64,000 nucleotides of DNA, from positions 1 through 64,000 of the forward strand of contig JASANG010000611.1 of NCBI GenBank assembly GCA_030248215.1, read 5' to 3'. Each line of letters starts with the position of its first letter. The first letter of the stretch is position 1. This stretch comes from Enoplolaimus lenunculus. Lineage: Eukaryota; Nematoda; Enoplea; Enoplida; Thoracostomopsidae. A program made the translations under genes and the position numbers. The notes beneath the pieces were generated by a model that was not told the origin of the DNA, searched no databases, and saw nothing but the letters and a program-made list of their open reading frames with translations. Shown one piece after another: positions 55,356-64,000 of the stretch.

Positions 55356-58035
55356 TAGTTTTACGGCCGCGAAATGTCTAATTGCTGCGGATATTAGCTC
55401 AATTGATTTCGAGTAATTAATAGAATTCTTTAAAGAATTCGCTCGAGTATTTGTTTACCCCGTCTCCCTTGCCGCTTTTAGGGGCTGCTTGTTCTAATAA
55501 AAGTCATGCATTCATACTCATACCCTCCCATAGATCCGCTTGTGAATTTTGGAGGTTTAAAAATGGGACACGTTTAATTTTTACAGCACAGTCCTTTCCT
55601 TTATATAACACATCATCTCTCGATTGACAACTGTGGAAGATGTCTTTATATTATACAATTGACCGGATTCAATTCTTATAAAACGAGAACACACAAGAAT
55701 TCAAGTGTTCACAAGTCGATGTGCGAGTTCATAAGAATTCTTTCTCGAACTTTTGCAGTCTTTTATTTCCAAAACACTTCATACAGAGCAACAGCAACAA
55801 CAACAACAACACGGGCGTATACGAAGAGGAACGCTCAAAGGGGAGATAGCGTTTCCTAAAATTTCGACAGATATAAGTAAAACATTTTTAACAGAATTCA
55901 GAATAGCCATATGGATTGTAGAGGTCAGTAATTTTTTTCCTGTCTCTCAAATTATTTTCGGTGGAACTGAAATCCTGGTTGCGATCCTGAACAATAAACT
56001 GGATTGTCGAGTTGTTGTGTTGCGCATATGTATTTTGTTGCGTCGTTTGCACACTGTAGTTTTATATCGCGATACCACGCCATTTTACAAACATCCTTTT
56101 ATATTTTTGACTTTTATGAATTTTTTTTTCGCTGTTGACTACGGGTGTGGATAGGGTGAGGTGAGAATTGAGACGTTTTATTTGCTTGGTACACAAGCTA
56201 CAAGTAAGTAACTTGCTTGTTTATTCATTCGACGGAGAAGATTGGGCTACTGGTTTTCGTGCGCCATCGTCAACATTCAGGTAAAAGTTGCGTAAATTTT
56301 CAACAAAAGTCGTAAATGTTTTGTGTATCCAGCAGGCAGCAGTGGGGGTTTCCCCCAAATTTGCCGAGTAGGGGGCCTCCAAACTCGCGAAAGAAGCGAG
56401 CGAAAAGCCAGACGCATTTTAAAACTTAAGCGGTTTTTGTTTCAACCGGTTCGGGTGGGGTCCCCTTTAGTTGCGGGGCCTCCCAAATGGGGGTATGGGA
56501 GGCGGCTGCTCCGGCCCTGGACAGTGTTAGCTTAACTGAAAGTGCTCATAATCAAAGCTTTTAAATGTCTGTACTACAATTCTGAAAATAGTTAATCTGT
56601 AGCAGTACGAAATATTTTTTGTTTTAAATTAAGTATTACTATTTTATATAAAGGGTTTGGGCAAAACACATGCGTCTCAAGTGGATCGTACGGAAGGCTT
56701 CGATGTAACCAAAACGGTGGACTCGCAAAGCGTAGCCTTGGTCCTACCAAGATATGAATTTAGTTTGGACAAAAATTACTGAAATTTCCAGATACGATTT
56801 CGCCTGTGTCTAAAAGTTTGATACAATATTCGTTTCAAGCGCATAATCAAAGTATTCCTTTTATTTATTTATTTCAGTTGCTATCCTTGTCTATCCCAAC
56901 TATTGGTTTTACAACCTGATCTTCTGACCTTAAAATACAATTTTGCTTCAATAGTATTAGATTCCAAATACCGAGTTTGCACTGCAACAGTTGACAAACG
57001 TATAATCTGACATTGTCAAAGGTGCAAATTTAAATTACGGTAAAGCATACCAGGATATAATATTTCAAGCCTTCCGGATACAAAGTCCGTGTCTAAATTT
57101 TCGATATTTTACAATATTCGTTTCATCTGCACATTTAAAGTAGCCTATTTATTGCTGTGTATAGTAGTTTTTTTTGTTGTAAAATTTAGTTATTGACTGT
57201 ACTATTTATTTCAATATACAACGGGCGGGTCTGTAGCAAAAGGGAGGACAGGGGGATGTCTGAGCACCCGTGGAAGAATTTGCCCCACCCCCTTGAAAGT
57301 TTTCAACCTTACATGTATAAATCGACGAAAACCTTTGTATGCTCCTGCTGAAAGTTTTTTCGCCCCACTAAGCAAGGTGAGCTGGCTACTGGCATGACAA
57401 TGGGGCTATTTTAAACTATTTCTTCGTACTATTGATATTGAGTTTATTTTGCACACATACTGTCAGTGTCAGTCAATACAATATTTTGTTGTACAGCAGT
57501 CATTTTGTTTGTGCACTATTTACAATTCGAGCTCACACAAAATTTTCGCTGACTCGTATACCAATGTTTAAGCACCCCCCTCCGCATCTACCGTTAATAC
57601 TGATGCATTTATTTCTATTTTCATAGAATTAAATTGTTGGCACAGGGCTGCAACCATGGATGAAGGGGTCAAAACTGCGACGTCGCCACACCCTGTAGCA
57701 ATCTTCGCGAGTGTAGGACTGATAAGTTTTACGATAATATTAAAAATTCTATCTTATAGAAAAGTTTTTCTTGCCCTTTGAAAAAAATTTTAGGGCCCCT
57801 GTAGTAGGAAATCTTTTTGTGGGCCTTTGTTAAGCGTTTTTTCGCGTATCATAAAAATGAAGCAGGCTACTACAGTCCTACTCAGTAGAGCATTTATCGT
57901 TTTGTTTCAAGTGTTTCACTGTTAGCAGTTATTTAACACTGCAAATATGTGAATCATTTAGTCAAAGAGTAAGTTAGAATTTTTGATTGTCTAAAATTTC
58001 AATTAAATAGCCAGCCGGTTATCGATGAAGAATTT
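55356..58035. other. Intergenic stretch with several MITE-like repeats
   Basis: A CAA microsatellite at 55788-55813 creates a polyglutamine-looking frame (55753-56154) that I do not call. A GC-rich repeat with GGGGGCCTCC and GCGGGGCCTCC lies at about 56325-56525, including AAGCGAGCGAAAAGCCAGAC, a module that recurs near 7388, 44768, 62908 and 63612. The second GGCCCATAGCCA-type element is at 57225-57385. Confidence 0.5.
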
Positions 58036-58341
58036 AAAACCCTATTCACACGTGCAAATTTTTGCAGCGAGAACTCGCAGCTGCAATTTTCTCGAAATAT
58101 ATATTTGCTGCTGCAAGTATTTTTAAAGGAACATTTCGATTGACCAATCAAACTGCCGGTGCAAGAACTTCAAGCGACTTGTAACTGCATTCATACGTGC
58201 GAATTAAATTCAATAGCATGAATTCTAGTTAAGTATTTGAAGCTGCAAGAACTTCAAAACTGCTTTGTGACCAAACTTGCGCGTGCAAGGTGCACGTGCA
58301 AGATTTTGCTGCAAAAAGTTGCACTTGTGAATAAGGCTTTA
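58036..58341. mobile_element. MITE family G, full copy
   Basis: Ends AAAACCCTATTCACACGTGC and GCACTTGTGAATAAGGCTTT are inverted, continuing inward with AAATTTTTGCAGC against GCTGCAAAAAGTT. About 306 bp, no coding. Other copies: 42450-42700 and one entering the right window edge at 63977 (CCATTCACTTGTGC). Confidence 0.75.
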
Positions 58342-58906
58342 GAAATCTTGTTTCAGTTTTGGTTGATGCACCCGATAAGCATACTCACGGAACTTTGAAT
58401 CATATTTTATATTTTGCTAAAACAATGGTGCGAAAACGTACAGTGACGGATTTATAATTTTCCAGCCTGTGAAAATACAAAATCTTGTGTTTCGAAGCTT
58501 TGAAGTTTTGAAACTCGTTGTAAGCTAATTTTTAGATATTTTAAGATTTGGGAATGGTGCCTTTGGTTTATCACCGCGTCATATTTTTCGCCTGTTTGAC
58601 TAGAAAACGCATTTTGTGCTTCAGATGAACTGTTTGTATCGCAAATGTTTGAGCACTGCAGGGTTTTGCGGCAGAGATATATTTATTCATCTCACCTGAA
58701 TCCGCAACAAAATGTTTAGCTCTCCGAGTGTACACAAGGGGATGGATCAAGAGAATATATCACCCCTGAAATTTCTGGTGTGACAAGCACTTTTTGCAGG
58801 CTCCAAAATATGAGTACAAAACAATTTTAGTAAGGGCATGCGGGAAAACGACATTACTCACAAGCTAGGCGATCAAAACTGTTCCAGAACACCAAGCAGT
58901 TAAACA

Positions 58907-59127
58907 GCAAAAAATGGTGAGTCAAATTAACTCTTCCCGAACTAGGCTTTTCCGGACTACACAAACTGAGTCAAAATTCGACTCCGCCAGACTCACATTC
59001 GACTGTAACTGAGTCCCTCGGTGAGCCTAATTTGACTCTGCTGGAATCGAATTTGCCTCAGTTTGCGTAGTCTGGAAAATCCTATTTCGTAGAGAGTCAA
59101 TTTGATTCACCATTTTTTGCTGTGTAC
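58907..59127. mobile_element. Foldback MITE with long arms
   Basis: AACAGCAAAAAATGGTGAGT and the right ATTCACCATTTTTTGCTGTG pair, and the arms run on through TCAAATTAACTCT, GGCTTTTCCGGACTAC and GACTCCGCC with few mismatches, leaving a short centre. The whole element is about 220 bp. Confidence 0.75.
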
Positions 59128-60761
59128 TAGGGATGCTGTGCCTGCGCCACATTCTGGCGGATCCATTGTCGATGGGTAATGGTTAAAAATAAAATACTCG
59201 CAACGATGCTTATATGCTTTCATATTTTAGCAAAATATGTTCGCTACTAATTGTTCTTTGAATAAGCAATGACTGTAAATAATAAGTTGTATGTACCTCC
59301 AGCGACGCGTACCATGGCAAAAGCATCGCGCTGTATATTCTCATGCAACAATTGCAAAAAAATTTTGATCGTCAATGCATGTTTTCTTTGTTTATCGTCA
59401 ACTGTGTCACTTTCTATTACAATTCCAAACTTCTTGCAAGCAAATAATAACTCAATATTCGTTCGTTTTATTTCATATTGAGATGTTTCTTAATATCTTC
59501 ATTTTCTTTGTTTTCAAGTGTCTTCTGTAAGGAAACATGTTGAAAAAATTAATCTGTTAACAAGTCGCGTGCGCTGCAAACCGCAACTTGCTTCTGCATA
59601 GACGTGGGCGTCACCAGAATATTGAATTAGATTCACCATTGTGGCTTTTGAGCTAAACGTATAAAAAGTGGCTGTTTGACACGGTTGAGCCATTGTTTTT
59701 GTCAGATTTTATAAAAATTGCGTAGAAAACCCTGAGAGGTGCACCCAGTTTTTCCATTGCGCGTATCCGTCGGCGCGCAGATCCTTCAGTTTAAAAGTCG
59801 CCAAACTTTTTTTATACTTTTTTAATCTGACGCATTGTTCAGTTATTTGACCGTTCTTCGTTAACCCCTTCTGACATGAATATTTTCTGTTTCGTCCGAA
59901 TTGAAGCCTAGCTTTGTGCATTTATTTCACTTACGAACATTGCGCTGCGTGAGTTGATCATTGTCAACTTTATGTGAGAAGAGGTTAACCAAACGTCGTC
60001 ATCAAATGAAAATTTTTGCGACAGATTCTGTCAGCTTGTCTTTTGCGGTATTCGTAGTTGCATGGTAATGGGGGAACAGATGAACCATATCCCTCAAGTG
60101 TGGCTTACCCCCCTTGGAACGCAGTTATACTAAAAGGAGTGAGAGCTGATTAAATATCCGAATTCTGTTATAAACACAATTTGGCGTTTGGTTCTTTCCG
60201 GAAAAATTTACGCTCAAACAACCCGAAACCTCCAAATGTAAGACCATATTCTAAAAAAGTACTTCATGCATCATCAATTAGTAGCAGATTTTTAAATTTC
60301 GGTATTCCAGCATTCGCGGACCTAAAGATTTACGCAGAACCCGAGTAGATTGAATGCCAAAAATATGTACTAAATTTCAAAGTTTAAAAAGTTCTTGCTA
60401 TTCCAAAAATAGCTCACCTATCGACAGTTGGCTATAATTTCCAAATACATTTATGATTACAGATACAAAAATGATTGATTACTTTTCCACAATTAAACTG
60501 TTTAAAAATATTGCGTGCACACTATACATCTCTGAACGTCGTCCTAAATTTTAAACTATAATCTCGTCAGCATCGTTTTAAGTCAAACATAAAAAAGCAA
60601 TTGTTTTACTTTGTTAAACTGTCTCAGTGGTTCTCGTCTATACATTTAATATGTCGGCTATAAAAAATTTAAAAGCAATCTTCAGTTTTGCTAGAACTCA
60701 CCTTGTAGTTGCACGACGCGGAAGACAGGAAAAACACTTATTGAGGTTAATTGAGAACTGC
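59128..60761. other. Intergenic, with one small TTAA-flanked MITE
   Basis: Apart from the MITE at 59866-59985, no gene or repeat is recognised. Short frames at 59269-59481 (+) and 59709-59921 (-) have no domain; the second overlaps the MITE. Confidence 0.4.
59866..59985. mobile_element. piggyBac-like MITE, short form without the tRNA-like segment
   Basis: TTAA on both sides; left end CCCCTTCTGACATGAATATT, right end ACTTTATGTGAGAAGAGG. The left TIR matches the two tRNA-bearing copies (CCCTTTCTCACATGAATATT), so all three are one family. Confidence 0.65.
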
Positions 60762-60973
60762 GGCTCACGTAAAGACCAGTGGCGGAACGTTTTCTAAGGG
60801 AGTGCAATAGAGTAAGCTTAAGCGTTAAATTAGTTTTTGCTTGGATTAGGTTTAGGCTGTGGTATAAGTTCTTTCCTACGCTTAGGATTAGGCTTAAGCT
60901 CAGGCTTAGGCGTAAGCTTAGGCTTAGGATTACACTTATACTACTATTTACAGCCCTGTTTTCTACATTGGAC
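60762..60973 (-). mobile_element. hAT-like MITE with TTAGGC core (family A)
   Basis: Flanks AGAACTGC and TGAACTGC (seven of eight). Ends GGCTCACGTAAAGACCAGTG and CCTGTTTTCTACATTGGAC. Inside are AGGCTTAAGCTCAGGCTTAGG-like arrays on the plus strand as TTAGGC, i.e. the element is inverted relative to the 46572 copy. Confidence 0.8.
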
Positions 60974-61345
60974 TGAACTGCCTACTTATTAACTTTGCAA
61001 ATGTTTTCAACCACATTTGACGCAAACTTAAAGCCAAAAATGAGCATAAACTAGTTGCACATCTGTTTAAATGTGTTCAATTTACAATACTTAAGCAATT
61101 CTATGATATTTAGTAAAATAGCTAATTTTTACCAAACAAGGTACTCGTTAAAAATAGTTGATTGAGTCGGTTTGTGTTGTAAACATGAAATTAATTTTTT
61201 GACACATCATTGTTCAATATTTAATAAATAAAACTTTGGAACAAACGACAACGAAAAAGCCGTTGCAACGATCACAACCTGTATCGAAGTTATTAAACGT
61301 TCCGGTTTTTACAACATCCGCATTAACACGTGTACGTAATACAGT

Positions 61346-61525
61346 TTGGCTCTTATGCGCTTTCACGCCACATTCAAGGTTACGGTTTTAGACTTAGTCT
61401 TAATCTCAGACGATTGCTTAAGTATAGGTTTAGTCAAAACTAAACTTAAATTTACCCTTACGTAAAACCCATTTCCTAAACCTGAGCCGTAGCTAACGGT
61501 TATGGGAGAGGGACAAGAGCCGAAC
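61346..61525. mobile_element. Family B TTAGGC-bearing element
   Basis: Left GGCTCTTATGCGCTTTCACG, right GAGAGGGACAAGAGCC. Inside AGACTTAGTCTTAATC and CCTAAACCTGAGCC remnants. Another partial copy at about 61885-62020 ends GGGGAAGTGTACAAGAACCG and lies in the intron of the secreted-protein gene. Confidence 0.5.
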
Positions 61526-61799
61526 TCGTGGTGTATAAGGTAGTTTTCAGGGGTGGTCGATAGCCACCGGATATTTGTTTCTGCATTGAGTTGGAAGCGG
61601 ACGCTTTTTGGATTCAGTGTACAACTTTCTCACTTGTTTCTGAACACCTACTTAGAAAAAAAACTAGCATTCGAAAGGATGTCATTGTGTTTTTGTGAAT
61701 AGCATTTCAACTCAACAAATAATAACGTGGTTGGTTTTATTTATTTCAGCAGTTGTGAAAAAATTATAACTTTAGTGCCTTAATAATAACAATTACGAA

Positions 61800-62679
61800 A
61801 TGGAAATTTTAACGTATATTTCGATGTTATTTGTTACGTTGATTTGTCAGGTCTCAGCCGGTGAGTCGGGTTTTGTTATAGGTTTGGCGCTTACTCACAG
61901 GCTTAAGCTTACAAAAAGGTTTACCGAAGCCTAAATCTTAGCCTGTTCCTAAAGCCTTTTCCAAAACCTAAATTTAAGTCTTGACTTGAAATATGGACGG
62001 GGAAGTGTACAAGAACCGCCAGTTTGTCGGTACAAATTTGTTGCTAAGTTTCTATTAAGGACATGGCCTTAGAGTTTGCATCCCAGTGGTATCAGTAACA
62101 CCATATAATGGACACTTTCTTATTTAACCGTTAAACAATTTACCAATTTTCAATTTAACCGTTAAACAATTTACCAATTTTCATCAAAAAACATATTTTA
62201 GTTGTTTTTTCGGTGCCGACTTTATGAATGTAAACTACTGTGTGCACCACTGGGTGTCTGAGTGTAATCTAATGGCATATCCATGGCATTTTCGAAGAAG
62301 GATCTGAAGACAGTGAGTATGTTGAAACTTCCCCTGTGAGTATGCAGAACGAAAAGTTGTTTTGCATTTAACCTACGATGTTTGAACATTTTAAGACACA
62401 TTTAAAGCAATACGTCTAGTGGCAGTATATATATTTATTTCTATATTTATTGATTTATTTATATTTATATATAATATATATATTTATATACTGCCGAAAT
62501 AATGGTAATTTCAAAACACATCACAGTTTCATAGTTGTTCACTAATCAACTGTAAATTTAAATTTTTACAGACTTTTATTGTCCTGCCGATAAATGTGAA
62601 TATTGCGACAATCTTGGATGTCCAGCTGATATTGCCCGATGGGAAACCCAAGAAGAGTGTGATGCGAACTGCCCGCCTC
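61800..62679 (+). CDS. Secreted Cys-rich protein, Kunitz-like C-terminal motif (5' part of gene)
   Basis: Exon 61800-61860 encodes MEILTYISMLFVTLICQVSA, a clear signal peptide, and ends G|GTGAGT in phase 1. Exon 62572-62679 (TTTTTACAG acceptor, CTC|GTAAGT donor) continues D-FYCPADKCEYCDNLGC and PADIARWETQEECDANCPP. The six cysteines are spaced C-x4-C-x2-C-x4-C-x12-C-x3-C; the last part, C-x12-C-x3-C with RWETQEEC, copies the C-terminal half of Kunitz inhibitors (FxTxEEC), while the N-terminal half with the reactive loop is replaced by a short Cys-dense stretch. The gene continues beyond the second donor; the next exon was not found. Likely exported; function unknown. Confidence 0.65.
62127..62185. 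repeat. Direct tandem duplication of about 30 bp
   Basis: AACCGTTAAACAATTTACCA then ATTTTCA occurs twice in succession in the intron of the secreted-protein gene. Confidence 0.8.
62419..62505. repeat. AT-rich palindrome
   Basis: GGCAGTATATATATTTAT and ATATTTATATACTGCC are inverted arms around TTTATT-rich sequence, just upstream of the second exon of the secreted-protein gene. Confidence 0.6.
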
Positions 62680-63155
62680 GTAAGTACTTACAATTTTAAT
62701 AGATGCAAATTGTCGGCTGTTGGTAAAAATCGCGTTATTTGAAAAGGTTTCGCCTGAAATACACGAATCCACGACTATTTTAAGCCTACGAAAACCAAAA
62801 CCTACCTTCGGATGTGCTCACTGGCTGATCCAAGAAAAAGCGACCTAGGCCATGGGGACTCAAATGGCATTGGATACGCCACCGGAGAGCAAAGTTTTTA
62901 CTACTAAAATTGCGTTTGGCTTCTCACTTGCTTCGCTCACGATGTATCTACTATTATACCTTCGCAGCAACGTAGTCAAAAAATTTCTGTATCCAAAACT
63001 GGCTCGGTTTCCAGCAAAAACACCACAGTTTTCTTTTCAACCAAAAATTTTGCGACCATAAAAAGCTGCGCAATCTGTTCCAGTAAGCACTGGCAGATTC
63101 AGGAGGGTCAATGCAGCATAGACTTTCCAGCAAAAATCAAAACAACGATTTTGTA
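62680..63155. other. Intron or intergenic sequence with a repeat module
   Basis: The 62852-63061 open frame includes AAAATTGCGTTTGGCTTCTC, a module repeated near 7388, 56395 (inverted) and 63612, so the frame is not called as a gene. Confidence 0.4.
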
Positions 63156-63596
63156 CTGTATTGACCCGAATAAAAGGGCGGTAATAAGAGGGGGTCCCCA
63201 TTTTGAGTCTGAATCAATAGGAGTCCGTATCCAAAATAAGAGTCCGTAAGCGGACATGGTCCCTAAACCGTAATTAGAGTCCATAAATGTCTATTCACCC
63301 TAATTGGAGCGCAGAAATGACTCCAGGAACAAATAATTTGAGTTCGAAACTTTAAAGCGTACTTAAATTTTGAAAGTACATTCCTAAGTATAACCTTGTA
63401 TTATCGCATAAGCTATTGACGCAAGACAAATAAACAATTAATTTAACGGATAATTGCAGTACCGGATATATATCAGTAACGAAGGGAGGCGGAGCGTGGG
63501 TTAAAAATCAATAGCAGTAAGTAACCGAATAACAAGGAGTACCCTCTGGAGAGGCCAAATAAATATCAGTCCCCCCTCTTATTCGGGTCACTACAG
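63156..63596 (-). mobile_element. Tc1/mariner-like MITE (family D), full inverted copy
   Basis: 441 bp flanked by TA; ends CTGTATTGACCCGAATAAAA and CTTATTCGGGTCACTACAG. It is the reverse of the 29759-30203 copy along its whole length, including GGAGAGGCC and CCGGATATATATCAG. Confidence 0.85.
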
Positions 63597-63741
63597 TATC
63601 AAGGTTTAACACTAAAATTGCGTCTGGCTTATCGGTTGTTTTGCTCGAGAGGTTTCTGAAACTATAATATCTCACGGATTCCCCCACGCCCTTTTTGAAC
63701 TTTCTGGGTCTGCCACTGTCAATGAGGAACATCTATAGCTT

Positions 63742-63927
63742 ATGACAAATATGGCGTTCCAGAGCCCACCTGCTACTTATGTCGAGAAAGTGGATGCGTG
63801 CCTGCGTACGATATGGGATGTTTCGCAGGCCGAGAGCCAAACTTTAAAAGCCTCGTTGAATGCAGTTCCCAATGCGAAACTGATACAGGCGATAACGAGA
63901 TTGATCAAAATATTGTTTCAGCGGGTA
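63742..63927 (+). CDS. Possible first exon of a gene running past the window
   Basis: ATG 63742 opens MTNMAFQSPPATYVEKVDAC then LRTIWDVSQAESQTLKASLN and LIQAITRLIKILFQ. The composition is that of a helical soluble N-terminus. A CAGCGG|GTAAAT site at about 63927 could be a donor; otherwise the frame stops a few codons on. No family recognised. Confidence 0.4.
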
Positions 63928-64000
63928 AATTAATTAAATATAATTTTAATATTTTTCCAAACCCACGAGTGTTAAGCACCATTCACTTGTGCAAAATTTT

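Noticed and set aside
55753-56154. 133-codon frame with a polyglutamine run
   Set aside because: The glutamines come from a CAA microsatellite and the rest has no domain or splice support.
62852-63061. 69-codon frame (+) that looks like a small membrane protein
   Set aside because: Contains a repeat module found at four other places in the window.
1-64000. CRISPR arrays, operons with ribosome binding sites, prokaryotic promoters
   Set aside because: The genes have spliceosomal introns and nematode-type repeats; no regularly spaced direct repeats with unique spacers were found.

Overview
The window is nuclear DNA from an animal, most likely a nematode. It is AT-rich, the genes have many introns with GT-AG borders, spacing between genes is wide, and copies of (TTAGGC)n, the nematode telomere repeat, are scattered through it. 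A large, repeat-laden nematode genome fits (an enoplean such as a mermithid is my guess); the sequence alone does not settle the taxon. Exon structures below were built by hand from splice signals, reading phase and protein-family knowledge.

Layout. 1-420: tandem minisatellite cut by the window edge. 2232-4731 (+): two-exon RNA polymerase I/III subunit RPAC1/AC40. 5774-17602 (+): 16-exon serine peptidase of the S9 prolyl-oligopeptidase superfamily, with a tandemly duplicated, apparently mutually exclusive exon that supplies the catalytic Asp. 19480-21889 (-): two exons of an unrecognised gene whose shared intron holds an internally deleted piggyBac transposon (19942-21585). 24942-28421 (+): two intronless tandem paralogues of a divergent ionotropic-receptor-like membrane protein, the first with an early in-frame stop; a third, more distant paralogue lies at 43420-44610. 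39777-42504 (+): three-exon rhodopsin-family GPCR whose last codons come from a MITE. 46446-50904 (+): three-exon Amt-type ammonium transporter with a long cytoplasmic tail. 61800-62679 (+): start of a secreted Cys-rich protein resembling the C-terminal half of a Kunitz domain. 63742 onward: possible first exon of another gene.

The rest is mostly repeats. I could define several non-autonomous DNA-transposon families by terminal inverted repeats and target duplications: a hAT-like MITE with an internal TTAGGC array (at least five copies with 8-bp duplications or near-duplications), a second TTAGGC-bearing family with different ends, a short hAT-like element nested inside it, a Tc1/mariner-like 440-bp MITE with TA targets, piggyBac-like MITEs with TTAA targets (two carrying a tRNA-like segment), long foldback elements and tRNA-derived SINE-like copies. 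I saw no capsid, reverse-transcriptase or envelope coding sequence.

The genes do not form a pathway. The strongest leads are the exon pair in the peptidase, the telomere-motif MITEs, the MITE-derived GPCR tail and the pore-loop-less receptor-like paralogues.
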